A DNA stretch of 64,000 bases, taken from assembly GCF_000002235.5 (NCBI RefSeq), contig NW_022145609.1:26921493-26985492 (forward strand), given 5' to 3'. Position numbers and translations under genes: made by a program. The DNA is from Strongylocentrotus purpuratus (taxonomy: Eukaryota; Echinodermata; Echinoidea; Camarodonta; Strongylocentrotidae). Of the stretch, positions 1 through 14,600 are shown piece by piece (the first letter of the stretch is position 1; every line of letters starts with the position of its first letter). The notes beneath the pieces were generated by a model, which saw nothing but the letters and a program-made list of their open reading frames with translations, was not told where the DNA came from and did not search any database.

Positions 1-3000
1 CACAAGACAGGTGGAGCTCACAGCAGAGACAGCCCAGAAACAGGCAGTATAGGCCTACATCCTTTCATAGCAGGAACCAGCGTAAGGTTGACGAAATTGG
101 ACCGGACGACACAAACCAACCGGACAGTGGGGAACGTGAATTCCACATGATACATATATCGCTAAACTCTATTGACTCGGAGGAGACCGAAGCATATGCG
201 AGTATCAACATCATATGTCCAGACCTGAGGGGTCATCATCGCCTCAATGCAAAGGTTGACACAGGAGCCAGCGGTAATGTTCTGCCACTGCGGACGCTGA
301 AGGACATGTACAGGGCTCGATGGAAAGATGTTATCCGTCCCACTACTACGCGACTATCTGCCTACGGAGAAACGCCTTTACGCTGCTTAGGCACCTTGAT
401 GATGTCGATGATGTATGAAGGGTCGCCTTGGGTCGTAGACCAAACATGGTATGTTGCGGACGTAAAGGGACCAGTCATTGTCGGACTTCCTACTTCCAGA
501 AAGCTAGGGATTGTTACGATTCACACAGTAGAACAACAGACGGGCCTGGACAGTCCAAATGATCTTCCTCCCATCAGGTCAGCTAAAGACCTACAGGCGG
601 CTTACCCAGACCAGTTTGACCAGATTGGGAACTTCAGTGGCAAGGCAACGTTGCACTTGAAGAAGGATGCAACTCCATCAATTGATGCGCCTCGAAAATG
701 CAGCATCCACCTGAGGGACAAGCTCAAGAAAGAGCTGGATCAGATGGAAAGTAACGGCATCATTAGGAAAGTTACTCATCACACGGATTGGTGCAGTTCC
801 CTCACCACAGCCCTGAAGAAGGATGGGTCATTGCGAGTCTGCCTTGACCCCAAAAGGCTCAATCAAAACCTGAAAAGATGCCCTCACAAGATTCCAACTC
901 TAGAGGAGCTCAATCCTGCATTCTCACAGGCCAAGTACTTCTCGAAATTGGACGCAAAGGCAGGATATTGGTCAGTCCACCTGGACGAAGAATCGCAGGA
1001 GCTTACTACATTCAGATCACCATTTGGAAGGTATTGCTTTCGCAGACTTCCATTTGGACTTTCGGTGAGTCAAGACATCTTTCAACAAAGGATGGACACA
1101 ATCCTTGCACAGGCGCCAGGCTGTGAAGGTATAGCTGACGACATAGCTGTATTTGGCAAGACTGAACAGGAGCATGATGATAATCTCTGGAGACTGATGG
1201 GAGTTGCACAAAAAGAAGGTCTGGTGTTCAACAGTACAAAGTGTGTGATCAAGGCGAGAAGCATCAATTTCTTTGGTTCACTGTACACAGACAAAGGCAT
1301 ACAACCAGATCCTAGCAAGTTGGAGGATGTCAGAGAAATGCCTACACCACAGAACAAGGACGATCTCCAGCGAGTGTTAGGGATGATGACCTATTTATCA
1401 CCATACATCTCAAACTATGCTGAAAAGTCAGCAATACTGCGTGATCTTCTGAGGAAAGATGTTCCCTTTACCTGGCAGGAGGACCATGAGGAATGCTTTC
1501 AACGATTGAAATCAGACATTTCAGAAGGAAAGTGTCTACGGTACTATAACCCCAGTGTCCCAACAGTACTAGAGGTAGATGCATCGCTCAAAGGACTTGG
1601 AGCCTGCCTCCTTCAGAATGAAAGACCAGTCGCATTCGCCTCAAAGAGTTTGTCAGATGCACAATCAAACTACTCAAACATCGAGCGAGAGACATTGGCA
1701 CTTGTTTTTGGGATCACACGTTTCCATTCATATCTGTTTGGTAACCAGTTCACAGTCTACACTGACCACAAACCACTCGAAACGATCTGTAGAAAGCCCC
1801 TGGGGAGTGCGCCTCCAAGATTACAGAGGCTTCTCGTCAAAATACAGGGCTATGATTGTGATATCCTATACAAGCCCGGAAGTCAGATGACATTACCAGA
1901 CACACTCAGTAGGTTGCCAAACCCCAGAAAGAGAGGAGACGTCATCGTTGAGCTCCATGTAGATGAAGTCATGGAATTAGAAGAGAATCATGACAATGAT
2001 CTGGCAAGCTTCACACCTATGAAGCAGACACAGCTGCAGAGAGAGACAGCAAGCGATCCAAACTTGAAGCAGCTGAGTAGAATTATTCACGATGGATGGC
2101 CAGACGTGATTAAGCAGGTTCCAAGCAGCTCAAGGATTCACTGGTCATACCGAGAGGAACTGGGTGTCGCCAACGGCATTATCTTCAAAGGAAGACAGGT
2201 GTTGATACCTTCAACGCTGCAATCAGACATCCTGGAGCAGCTACACACGAGTCATATGGGTATAGAGAGAACTCGTAGACTAGCAAGGGACACGGTATAC
2301 TGGCCAGGCATCAATAAGGATATTGAAAACCTTGTCAAGACTTGCCCTGCTTGCCAGGAGAACCAGGATCGGCAACAAAGGGAACCACTACAACCGCACG
2401 AAGTTCCAATGACGCCATGGACAAAGGTAGCCACAGACCTGTTTTTTCTTGATGGAACTGAATACTTACTCATTACTGACTATCATTCCAAGTTCCCTGT
2501 GATCAGGAAAATGCACAGCACCACAAGTGCTTCAGTTGCTACCGTAATGAAAGAAACCTTCAGCCTCCTGGGAGTGCCCTCCGAAGTTATATCTGATAAC
2601 GGACCCCAGTTCATTGGAAAAGCTTTCAAAGACATGTGTGAGTCATGGAACATCAAGCACACCACCTCATCGCCGAGATATCCGCGCTCCAATGGCCTAG
2701 CTGAGCGGATGGTACGCACCATAAAGTCGATGATTAAGAGGTGCAAACAGACAGGACAAGATGTCCAAAAGGCACTTCTCCACCTTCGAGCAACGCCTCA
2801 ATCGGACCTGCCATCTCCTGCCGAAATGATGTTTGGGAGGCAAATGAAGACAACCCTTCCAGGTCGCCATGATCATGACAGACAGATGAGCGATGTCCAC
2901 GACCAGCTCCAGCGAAGGCGGGATGTGATGAAGACCGACCATGACAGACATGCCGGTCGGGTACTGTCCCTCCTGAAGGTCGGCCAGAAAGTCAGAACTT

Positions 3001-3317
3001 TGCATCCAGACGACAATACATGGCTGCCGGCTGAGGTTTCAAGAGTTTGCCCAGAACCAAGATCATATGAAGTGACAACACCAAATGGCAGGGTGTTAAG
3101 GAGAAACAGGTCCCATCTGCGAGAGATGCCGATACAAATAGAGACGGCAACAGCACCCACACCAGGGACAGAGCATCTTCCAAGAGAGGATGGTGACAAC
3201 TGCACAACACCCGCAGGAACACAGGATTTCGATGGTTCAATCCCTCGTTCTGATTCTTTTGCCTATGTCACACGATATGGTCGCAAGGTTAATCCCCCAT
3301 CTCGTTATCAAGAATAA

Positions 3318-4088
3318 AAACTTCATCGATTAATAGATTGATAAACAACAACTATACTTTATTTGTTTAATGATTTAGCATACCCGGTAGAATTACATTG
3401 ATGATAGTAAAACCTCATATTTGACATCAGGCGAATCAATATCTTAATCAGTATACATGTATATAACCAAAATGTTTTATATAACTGCCACGCTTAATAT
3501 TGGCTATCTTTCAACAGAAAATCTCTTCTGTATACAGAACCGAATTTAACAATTGTATGTCGTGCTCGCGATATTTCTTCTCTCCACACAAATGACCAGG
3601 TATTGTAGTTTTGTTACGCTGATTTGTCGTATTGCTAAGTCCTAATTGAAATGGGATGAAAAACGTTTTTTCACAGGAAAATGTTGTTTATAACTGTTTG
3701 CCAGAAAGCAATATGGAATCACTTTAGTTTATTCCAGCAAAAGTTATGTAAATTATAAAAAGTTGAATTACATTATACAAGTATGTCGATTCAGCGACAA
3801 AAATATGCCTGTTATAGTGGAGGACACTATTTTACCATTCTAAAATTTGTTTTTCTTGTTGAAAGGTACTTGTAAGTTTTAGTTGAACAGTTTTTAGTAC
3901 TGTGCTTCTCAAAAAAAAAAAAAAGAAAAAGAAAAGAAGAATATGTTTGGAATGTTTCCTCTTGTTGAAATTTCTAAATTGTGTTACTGTTTTAGTGGAT
4001 AATTTCCGTCATGTACAGTGCCTATTGAGCAGGGAAGATATAACTGGTTAATGAAAGCACTATCAACTTGTCATTGAAAGAAGGGGGA
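3318..4088 (+). other. Noncoding stretch between pol and the candidate LTR
   Basis: About 770 bases of AT-rich sequence with no frame of note. It contains an A-rich tract near 3910. It is presumably the 3' untranslated part of the gypsy element. I see no envelope or accessory gene in it. Confidence 0.5.
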
Positions 4089-4252
4089 TGTTGTGGTACT
4101 ATATGAACAACATCAATAGTTCATTGATGTGCGTAATGAGGCCGCGATTGGCGGAAGGATACATGAATAAAGCACTTTCAAGATGGCCACTTATACATGA
4201 ACCTTGTCTACAGTGATCTCTTATTTATCCGTTCATCTGATCTTTCAACACA
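4089..4252 (+). repeat. Candidate 3' LTR of the gypsy element
   Basis: A purine-rich tract (GAAAGAAGGGGGA) ends at 4088 and looks like a polypurine tract. It is followed by a segment starting TGTTGTGG and ending CAACACA, i.e. TG...CA termini, with an internal AATAAA at about 4166 that would suit LTR polyadenylation. The 5' partner LTR is outside the window, so the boundaries are inferred from motifs only. Confidence 0.5.
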
Positions 4253-7200
4253 TAGGTGCTGGAACCAGACGGCAGAGAGGACAGATTCCCAATAATTCAA
4301 TAAGGGGGGGGGGGATTTATAGTTGCCCCCACCTGCCCCGGAAATGTTTTAATAATAATCTGTATAGTGCCCTAAAAATAGGGGGCGGGGCTAGCTCCCC
4401 AAATTATTTTTTAGAGTTTCAAAATTCATTGAGCAACCATAAGCTCACATAGCGACATGCTTGAATATCATATTTGGGGTCTGAAAATCATATATATATA
4501 TATATATTTATAATTCGAGCAGCAATAAAACTAGTAGGTGCCCATATATACAGGTTTATCGTTTTTTCGTTATATCTAAGCTAGTGAATTTCGATGATAA
4601 AAATAAAAATTTAAATCAAAGTGTCCTTTTTTCTAAGGACAGGATGATTCTTGTCAAGGGGATGCCTGAAAATCCTCAGACAGCGATTTTTTATGATGAT
4701 GTAATATTTTTAATACAATTAATTTTGTTCTCACTCACTTCGCTCTCACCCTTCCCCCTCTCTCTCTTACTCTCTTACTATCTCTCTCTCTCTCTTTCTC
4801 TCTCCCTCTCTCTCTTTCTCACTGGCTTCGTGCTCAAGACATTAATTACAAAATATCATTTGTTTCATAGAAAATTATTCAGTGAATATCTATCATAAAA
4901 TATAACACAAACAAAGAAAATAGCATTTTAGAATTTGTTTATATATAAACATATACATATATACACACTGGACGTTCTGATTTCTTTCTAATTTCATAAT
5001 ACAGAAAATGACATCTAGAATACAGTACAAATATTTTATCACAATTAGTTAGATTTTCCATTGACATCCACTGCCTTTAACATATCTGACACACACATTT
5101 ATAAACAAAAATGAAATTAGTTTGATACATGTCTCAATACAAAACAGTTAATATTTCACACTTTTATATTAGGTATGTATTAGATATTTATATATTGAAT
5201 TAAATTTCACATAGAAATCATAACTTTTTGTACAGCACTTAAAAATAACAGATTATATCACAATAAACATTGCTGGAGGGGAATTACGCTTTACTGGCCA
5301 TCAAACATGATGTTATTCAATACTCTAATTAGAAATTATAAATACAAAAATAATAAAAATAACTTTTCAGTGAAATGATTGTAATGTTTCATTTAAGGTG
5401 TACCAATCACCAAAAAATGTTTTGCTCTTGATGTACAACATTTAAGGAGTTCCATGCTATACTGTATTTAAAAAAGGGAGGCTTGAAATATTACTTCTTC
5501 AAAGAGATTCTGCAATTTAAATAGTAAAATGTCTTGAGTAGACTAGAATAGAGCATGCGCAGAACCCAAGTGTGACTTGGGTTCCATGCAAATTGCAAGC
5601 CCTATAGGTAGAGTCTTATGTTATACTTTTTTTTTCTTCTTCAGACTCCTCAACCATTTACCTACATAATACCAAGAAAAGTTCTTGAGGTTCATTTTGT
5701 ACGTTCTAGCTATACAATATTGTTATTCTCCAGGTAATTGGTACACTTTAAAGTAACACACTTAAACTTTGGGAAGCAATGCAAAGGAAATGAACAGATA
5801 AATAGCCTAACATGAAGACGGATGTACAGTGTATATGAATTACAGAAAAGTGGCTGCAAATGATAGGAAAATTTTGATCAGGAAGATTTATCAAGTGATG
5901 TAGAGCAAGTGAAATATACGGTAAGAAAATCAGAGAATTGAAAGTAATGAAAGACAAGCAAATTGTTGGAAGAAGTGAAATTTCTGCTGACAAATGTTAT
6001 AATTGTTAAAACCGTCAACTAAGATAATTAAGTTAGTGCTAAAATGATCAAAATACTATGATCTATTCATATTTTGACTTTTTTTTTTTTAATGGTAAAT
6101 CATCTAAATAGCAATAATCATATCATTTGACAAAAACTTCTCATAAAATCTACTGATGCATCCTTTGCTATATCTAACAAGGGTTGTACAAAGATATATC
6201 AATGCAGTTATCAGTTTTGACAGAAATAGGAAAAGTTGGTAAAAATACAATTGCCTATTCTTAAACTTAATAAAAGTTGTTGTATTCCATTAAAAAATAA
6301 TTTCAGACTTTGATATTGAAAGACATGTTTTTATGGAAGGAATTCTGAAAGCAGCCATAAAATGGACAAAATCATTAAAATAAACATATCATTTTATACA
6401 TCTCACTCCCAGATCATAATCAGATGATTAGTCATGTGCTGTCACATGTTATTCGTTTACTGAGAGTATCCCACGTTTTTTATTTCATTTTTTCGTAACA
6501 CTTTCTTGCAAGAAGAATGCAGTAACTCTACAAGAAAAATAATAGTTTTGACAAATGTAACAAAATATTTACATTTAAACACAAAGATGCTTTATTTAGA
6601 TATCACTATCCATTTGGCAAGTTGAAATTTACCCTTTAAATTAGTTAACTCTACTACGCAGACATTTTTTCAAAAATATAAAACTCTATTTTAACATCAA
6701 GTCAAACTACTTAGAGCCCAATAGAGATTAACTCCATTCAAAATAAATTTTATTATTCACAACTTTGTAACTGGTCCAATGTAATGGCTTTAGTGAGGTA
6801 TATTTGCATTAAAATCATGTTTAATTATGATCTTCCCAAACGAGATTCAATATTTCAAGAACTGCTCCCTATATATATCACAAAGCAAAGCATATATCTA
6901 AAATCATTATCTATATATAAAGATTTTATTTCTCTCTTCTTTTTAAAACTTTGTTCATGCTGCTTTTTGATGATTGTCAAAATTAGATCAATACAAATGT
7001 AGGTAATTATTAAAACAATTGTTCTCTTTTTATTAATGTTGAAAAGTTTGATCTAATTTATTACTCAGAATTTGCAAAGCAATTTCAACTGTCAATGAAT
7101 TTGTAATAAAGATATACACCCAAACTTGTGGACTTCAATACAACAGCTGTACAATGCATACACAGCAATTCTGTGTTGAAAAGGTGTTTTTCTTCATTCG

Positions 7201-7959
7201 TGAGTAAATTGTGATTCATAATTACAACAATTCTTTGTAAATCACATTTGAAAGCTTTGCATGTCCGAAAAAAGGGGGAGGGTGTAGTGGTTGAAAGCAG
7301 TTCCTTCCAGCCCCCCCCCCCCTTCTGTGCAGTGACAGTGACACTATAAAATTTTGAACCCAGGAACATCGTTATCAAAAGAGATATCAAGTTATCGCTC
7401 ATAAATCATCCATATATTCATGTATGAGAATTCAGCATTATGTACAAGAGTTACATGCAAAAAGCTACACTAAAGGTTAAATATTCATCAAGGCTTTAGT
7501 TGACACCCCCCCCCCCCCCCCCCACCAAAAAATAATAAATAAATAAATTCAAGATGGTCTCCTGGGCCCGTATTCAATTCAATACTTAAGTAAAAAATGA
7601 AAGCTTTTTACTGGCTTAGTATTTGGCTTAGATAAACTTAAGGGTATTTATCTCTTGCATATTACGGCAACATTTCTTTTCTGAGCATTTCAATATAATG
7701 ACAAGTTGTATGGGTTACTTGGTCTCCTTCAAAACAGAATATATCAATGACCCTCTAGATATTACTTTATACTTAACCATAATTATAAATTTCTTGACAA
7801 CCTTGCCCAAATGTCTCAATTGTGCACACTGCATCACTCCTTTCCTAAGTATACATCCATGACTGTCGCATATGCTCTAGGTATCTTTGAATGTTTATCT
7901 CCTGCCTAAGGCAGTGTCACTTCTGTTGTCTGATGATTATCTCAATCATTGGTGCTTGA
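4253..7959. other. AT-rich intergenic region with simple repeats, no gene seen
   Basis: No coding similarity was recognised. Contents are a poly-G run near 4305, a TA run near 4490, a CT microsatellite at about 4735-4822, and poly-C runs near 7312 and 7508. Short frames here are AT-rich and lack splice context or conserved motifs. The minus-strand 3' UTR and polyadenylation site of the C1orf87-like gene should lie at the right end of this interval or in the repeats next to it, but I cannot place the cleavage site. Confidence 0.6.
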
Positions 7960-8489
7960 TCTCCCCTTTGACAGTTTGTATGACACTAAAACCATCTTGT
8001 CAGAGGATGATGCCGAAATGTCCAATACATGCAAAACTAGCATCATTTCTGTCTCTGTCTCTGTATCTCAATGACATCAAAACCATCTTGTCGGAGGAAG
8101 CCCCTTGAGGATGATGCCAAAATGTCTATATCATGCAAAAGTAGCATCATTTCTTTTTTTGTCTTGGTATTTTAATATCATGGGAAGAGATATTTTACAT
8201 CAAGCTAAATCAGCCAAACAAACGATTTGGTAACTAAACCAAAATGTCTCTATACAGTCTAAAATATATATATATCACTTCCTTTTCTGTCTCAGTATCT
8301 CAATGAAACTAAAACCATCTTGTCGGTAGCAGCCTCTTAAGGATGACGCAAAAATGTCTATATCAAGCAAAAGTAACATCATTTCCTTTTCTGTCTTGGT
8401 ATTTTAATGACACGTGATGAACCAATTCATCCAAACAAACTCTTTGGTAACTAAACCAAAATGTCTCTATACAGTCTAAAATATATATA
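7960..8489 (-). repeat. Irregular tandem repeats derived from the C1orf87-like gene 3' end
   Basis: The block just downstream of the stop codon reuses one motif set. 'aaaaccatcttgtc' occurs near 7988, 8079 and 8311. 'tttggtaactaaacc' with 'tctatacagtctaaaatat' occurs near 8226 and 8443, a 217-bp spacing. The segment 'cacttccttttctgtctcag' occurs near 8277 and again at 8491, where it forms the last codons of the gene. So the terminal coding bases plus 3' UTR have been tandemly copied. Confidence 0.75.
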
Positions 8490-8659
8490 TCACTTCCTTT
8501 TCTGTCTCAGGATCTCTATGACGGGTTTTATCGGAACTTGGTCACCCTCATGACAGCATGTTTCAACGACCCTCTTGATGTGAGAGGATGAGATCCCAAG
8601 CTGGTAGATCAGGTTGTAGTTGTTCACAAGCCGAAGCATCTCTTCTCTTTCCAGACAAC
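8490..8659 (-). CDS. C1orf87: C1orf87-like terminal coding exon 11
   Basis: It completes the C-terminal EF-hand (CLEREEMLRLVNNYNLIYQL) and ends EILRQKRK then TGA at 8492-8490. NNYNLIYQLGIS matches HNYNLIYNLSLS of the human protein. Acceptor AATGCAG. Its last ~30 bases are duplicated downstream. Confidence 0.9.
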
Positions 8660-11600
8660 CTGCATTGGAACAATGAAACAGATATCAGGGGGGTGTTTCA
8701 CAAAAATTGTGACAAATGACAGTTGTTGTTATAAGCTACTGAAATCCTTGCTTCTGATTGGTTATCAGCAGATTTGTCATTGATATTTGTCATTTGTCAT
8801 TGAAAAGGGGCTTTGTAAAACGGGTCCCTGCCCTTACTAGTTTCAACGAGAAGAGAGTTGAAAGTTCCAAAAAGAGCTTCATGAAATGTGCATAGAGATG
8901 GGAAAAATGAATTTAGAACACAAAAAATAAGATACAATATTTACAGCAAGGGCATTTGGGACTTTTTCAACAGCAAAACCAAAAGATATCCGATAAACAA
9001 GTCTTTTTTTTCTAAGCAAATACAAGGTAATAACAATATATGTTTTGAATTCTCTGTAACATCAAGTTTTGGTCTGACATACACATAGGTTGAGGATAGG
9101 CCTGAGATGAATAACAATTGGCAATAAGCTATTCAAATAGTTCAAATTTTCTAGTATTAGTCCTAGGCCTAGCTAGTTGAGAAATAAAATATTTGAAGAT
9201 GTAAACATACAGTGTATCCTTACTTTTCCTTTGTATGGAAGTAACAATAGTGTTGAAAGTATGAAAGAAATGATCAAAAGGGAAGAATGGAATTTTATTT
9301 TAAACACAATAGCTGCAAAAATTTGTTAATGTTAGCTTGATGAATAAGACGGAGAAAAGGAATCCTATACTTCTGTGACTTGATAACAAATCACTTCATT
9401 TAAAAAATAACAAAAACATACTTATTTCAAAGTTGTACCCCGAATCCTTACCAGTCTTCGATGTGTCTGTGCTGTAAAGCCCCTTTGCAAGATGCACAAA
9501 ACCCTTAAACCACTCCTCTCTCTCCCTCTTCTCGTTCTTCTTCTGCTGCGACTTCATCACCACCTCCTGCTGATCTACAGGCCTGTGACCACGGCGCCGC
9601 CGTTGATGCTCTTCAGCCATCTGTCTGAGTCGATCGATCTCGTAACCTTCCTGCTTCGGGGAGGGGGTGGACGGGGGCGAGTGGAGGGAGGCGTGGTCCT
9701 CTGTGGGCGTGTCATTGCGAGTGATCTCCATCTCAACACTGGTTACGTCGTTATCTGGTTCTTGAGCCTGTGTTAAGGGGTCTATTCTCTGTGTAAAATA
9801 CATAAACATAAGAGTGAGTCGAGCAGTTTGTAGAATTCAGTAAATATCACACACACAAACACAAATTCTGTCATGCTTTTTTCTCTCCAGCCGAATTATG
9901 TGCTTCAACTTAAATGTACACCATGCCAAACAAATCATTTAAAATATTCAATTACATTTCTATTTCAAAACATAAATTTTAGACATCTTGTACATATTAA
10001 TATATTTGAATTCACAAAACACTTACAAAATTACAGAACTTGTAAATGCCAACCATGCTATGTAAATATTCTTCATGTGTGCACACAATAATTTTTTCTT
10101 AAGTTTGAAAATCTTTCTGATGACTTTTTGATGGTCTTTGAAAAATATAGTCACCTATATTTATAAATTAAAACAGGAAAGCATTAAATGATTTTCCAAT
10201 ACTTTTTGATGGTCTTTGGAAAATATAGTCACCTATATTTATAAATTAAAACAGGAAAGCATTAAATGTTTTTCCAATTTTTCACTGATTTCGAATATAA
10301 TTACCTCCTATTTCAATGTCATGTTTTTGATGTCCTTTTATACATGGTTTCAATGTAAAACGGAAAATGTAAAATCCGACAATGAATTTCCATGTCGTTA
10401 TTGGACAAAAAAAATTGAATTGAATTTTTTTTTTTTTTAAATTCTTAAAGACCTTCAATTCAAACTCCTTTTTCATAACTCACTGCAAGGGGCTTCCTGA
10501 GCCAAGGAGGGGACGTTACTTTCTTTGGTTCCTCTGGTGTGGGTAGGACCTCCTTGAAGGGTCTCTTGGGCCAGGTACTTGGTCTTCTTGGTTCTATGAC
10601 AGGGGCTAAGCCTCCAGCATGTGGTCTGGGCCCATCTCTGGACCTGTTTCCGCTTCTCTCCCTTTGAGACCCACTGTTACGAGGACTGTTTCCAAAAGAG
10701 TTCCTGTTCCCGATTGAGGCTAAGTTGGGGTCTTCAGAAGCTCTTCTTTGGCTGTGGTTCTGGTTCTTCTCTCCGCGGGGTGTCATTGCATCTCCAGAAT
10801 CCACTCTTTCTAAAATCTCTAAGAATGCCACCCAACTGTGATTTATAAAAAGAATAGAAATAGTTAAGAGCAACAGAGAAAAGAATTCAATTTACAGACT
10901 AATAACTTTGTTATGAAGCAGAAAGGAAAAAAAATCAATACCAAATCAAGTGTATTTCATATACCACAAATATGGTCATCATAACATTAAGTAGGAATTG
11001 CCATCACAGCATTGTTGGGTTTACCACCAGATTCACAAATAATAAAGTTACAACCTGTGCCTCTGTAAGACTTGCGTCTGATTCCTCAAAATATTCCCAT
11101 CTTACACCTGTTTTAATTCAGTTACATTGATCATCAATAAGGCATAGAATTGCATTTAAGATTTGTTTGCTTGTTTATAAAGCTTTGAATGGTCAAGTCC
11201 CAAATTATTTGTCTGAATCATTATCTTTTCAAAATTCACATAACGTATAAAGTACACAGGACAAGCTGCTTCTAAATATACCTCACACAAAAAACAAAAG
11301 TAATTCTTGGAGTGCTTTCAGTTGTATTTTTCTCCAAAGCTTTGGAATAACGTACCACTCGACATAAGAAAAGCCTCATTTGTTGCTGAAGACGCACTTG
11401 TTTTTACAAGCTGTTGAATAGATGTTTTGTTATTGTGTATCTGTAAAGTAGCACTGTTAGGAGTTTTGTATTTATATCTTAGATGCACTATATAAATTTA
11501 TATGACTATTATCATTAATATGAATAAACTGGCTGCTCATCTTTTTTATGAAGAAACATGAAAAGTGAGTGCAACATATTCATTCCGACAAATAATTGAA

Positions 11601-14600
11601 GATATCAAAATTTCAAATTGTAAAATTAGCACTACAAATGTGTTTTGCCTCTTTCTATACAAAAGAAATTGATATTATGACAGTGTAGGTTTATATCTGC
11701 TCTGAGAAACCTACTCCTCACCTCAATTGACCGTCTCCTGTATCTATCCTCTGTATCATCTTGTTTAAGAGTGAGCCTTGGACTGGTATCCGATAGTAGA
11801 GAAACAAATCATCCAGCTGAAACAAATCATTTTATAACACGGTGAAAGTAAGACAATTTGAATCATGCACCGAATCTGATGAGTAACAATTTTTTTACAG
11901 CAAGTCGTAAATTTATGAAGGTCAAGATAAATTTTTACTCTAGTGTATCTCAAATCATTGTTCCTACTCTTGTTTGAGCTGAACATACTATTACCCCGGT
12001 CATTGGATTCAATACTTGCCCACACACACTGTGTGTACAATCTCCACTCCCTGGGGAGCATTCAAGGCATTAATCCTAAATTGACAAGTCCCATGGCTGT
12101 TTACTTACAAGCATACACATGCTTTCTTAGCAGTCTGGTGAAACAAACCATAATTAAACAATGCTTCTGCGGAGAACTCACAGAATACTCAGTTTTTATA
12201 TAGCGCTTTAAGCGCTTCCAAACTTGGAGATTATTACCCCGGCTTTAGCTGTGCTGCCATTGCGGCACTCTAGCATTTCAAAGAATTAATTCCTGCCGGG
12301 TACCCATTTACATCACCTGGGTTGAGTTTGGCAAATGTAGATGTCTTGCCAAAGGACATTAGTGCCGCGGCGGGTCTCGAACCGCGGACCTTGTGATCGA
12401 CAGTCCGGCAACTTAACCACTCGACCACGGCACCTCTACATGGGTTTTGACTTACGTCTCTTCTGGAGAAAGTTCCCTGTTCCTGTCGGTCTTTCTTGAG
12501 GCACATTTCCCTCATGCCTTCTGTATTGATGGTCTGTTTCTTTTTGCCATCTGTGAACTGTTCCTCAAGCATTCGGATCAACATTGCATCTTCCAACTCA
12601 GAGAATGTCTTGAGGGGTTTTCTGGAATTGAATGAAATAGTGTAAAGCCTGAGCAACTACATGTACTTGGATTTTAGCGAGTCTTAATCACATACAAAAA
12701 TTATATGTTAAAAAATATGAAACACCACAATCTTATCATTGAAACTCCGCCAGATATTTATACAACTTTTAGATGATCCAATAAACCTATAAATCAATAT
12801 GACATCTCAAAAATTGGATAATGTCTTTAGACGTTTTCTGATATTCATTGAATCATTGAAATTTCAAGCTGATGTCTCAGTTCAACAACCTGAGGGGCGT
12901 TTCACAAAACTTGTCATCAGTGACAAGTGACAGTTTTTGTTATAAGCTACTGAAATCCTTGCTTCTGATTGGTAATCAGCAGATTTGTCACTGATTTTTG
13001 TCATTTGTCATTGAAAAAAGGCTTTGTGAAACGCCCTACTAGTCTTGAAGAAGTGTGTATTTTCCAAACTAATTTGGTTTCCTTTATTCAGAGCATATGA
13101 ATCCCCCTATCTTTAATTTCAATATCCCGACAACAAGTAAGTTCTAAAAACTCTTGGCTTTAGATTTCTCTACTTTATTAAGATTTATTCAATAAGAAAG
13201 CTCTACATATGCGCAAAACATCAGTCAGTAGTGCATGGCATACATGTTTTGGCTGTAACGTCATTACCATCGCATGTATATCTATAACCACACATTTCCG
13301 TACATAATATAAAACAATAAGTAATACTGCTGATAGCATAGACTATTGGGAAAATGTATTGGAAATATGATATAGAAATATAAAGGTGAAGAACTAACCT
13401 TGTAACAAATGAAGGCTTCCATTTTTCTTGTTCTCTATAATGCAATTAAGAGAAAGAAACAATGCTGATCAATTATTATTTATACATGTTATTCATAATT
13501 CTTGCTAAGAAGAGATAACCTTTGATAAAATAATTGTCAACATAAACTAATTGCTAGGAGATATGTTTTATATTTCAAAAAGTAATATCACTCTTCCCCT
13601 GGCAAGATAAGCCTCTTTTGTTGATCTGTTGAAGTCAACAGATCATCATTAAAATCAACATCTTTATATAACACAACAATTCTTCTTCTTCTTATTATTA
13701 TTATTATTAGCAGCATCATCATAATCATTGTTGTTGTCGTTGTTATCATCATCATCATTATTATCATTATTGGTAATATTAATTAACATCTGAAGAGACA
13801 TTAAGATTACTGTGAGGATGTTTTGAAATTTTCAAGAGCTAGAAATTAGAAGTTTAATTTGATAAATCCATAAAGGGAAGATAAAGGTAGGTAAAGAACA
13901 ACTTACTTCCGATTTTTATTATCCCTCTTCTCGTTTAGTTTCCTTTCTTCCTCTTTTCGCTCTTTCTCCTCTTTCTCCTCGAATCTTTTGATCTGAGCAT
14001 TGAGTCTTTCCAATTCATGATCTGTTTTCCCATCGCCATTTGTTTCATGCACAAACCTGTAATTATAAGAAGACTGATTTGAGAAAAATCTAGCATGAAG
14101 TGGGCAACCACTGGTAGTTGATTCATGTGACTTTCAAACAAGATGCCTAAACTTTGTGTGTGTCCCGAGACAAGGAATTCTTTGTTAAGGTCTATGCGCT
14201 ATTAAAGGCACTATGTCCATTTGTGCAGGCCAAAAAAATGAAAAGGTTAAATTCCAACAGCATTTGAAAGATAATATTAATTTAGAACTTTTAAATTTTT
14301 AAAGCAATTGCACTGATAATGTAACTGAAAGTATGAAAACAGTTTCAAAATCATAACTGTTGACATCTTGAAAGTAATTGCTTTAAAGGTAAAGACCAGT
14401 AATGGTCATGCGATTGCATTGTGAAAGAAACGTTGTGGAATCGATCAGAAAAGGTTGATCATCTAGCATCTAGCATCTGCAAGGTTCTGGAATCATCAAA
14501 ATGATAAGAAATTTGGCCCATTCTTCGTAAAGTTACAAGCACTATACACAGAAAGATGTATATGGGACTACCCTATCTCTCTCACACGACCATGAGAGAA

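Larger units (their letters stand above)
1..4252 (+). mobile_element. Ty3/gypsy LTR retrotransposon, 3' part (pol and candidate 3' LTR)
   Basis: The long open frame at 147-3317 encodes a Ty3/gypsy pol polyprotein in the order protease, reverse transcriptase, RNase H, integrase. The protease shows VDTGASG near residue 38. The RT shows FSKLDAKAGYWSVHLD and RRLPFGLS, with the catalytic box as IADDIAVFG. RNase H begins at LEVDASLKGLG and contains TDHKPLE. The integrase has an HHCC-type zinc region ending CPACQ, then the core with TDLFF and ISDNGPQF. The frame stays open to the left window edge, so gag and the 5' LTR lie outside. The order and wording resemble the Mag/SURL-like gypsy lineage of echinoderms (inference). 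No envelope-like frame is visible downstream. The visible part looks whole, with no obvious break, which suggests a young insertion. It is treated here as an element, not a host gene. Confidence 0.95.

Noticed and set aside
1012-3240. Several minus-strand frames of 60-110 codons over the pol gene
   Set aside because: Shadows of the well-supported gypsy pol frame on the plus strand.
12362-12433. Functional tRNA gene on the minus strand
   Set aside because: A perfect B box and acceptor-like pairing exist, but the T stem does not pair well and the segment continues into a SINE body, so it is a SINE head.
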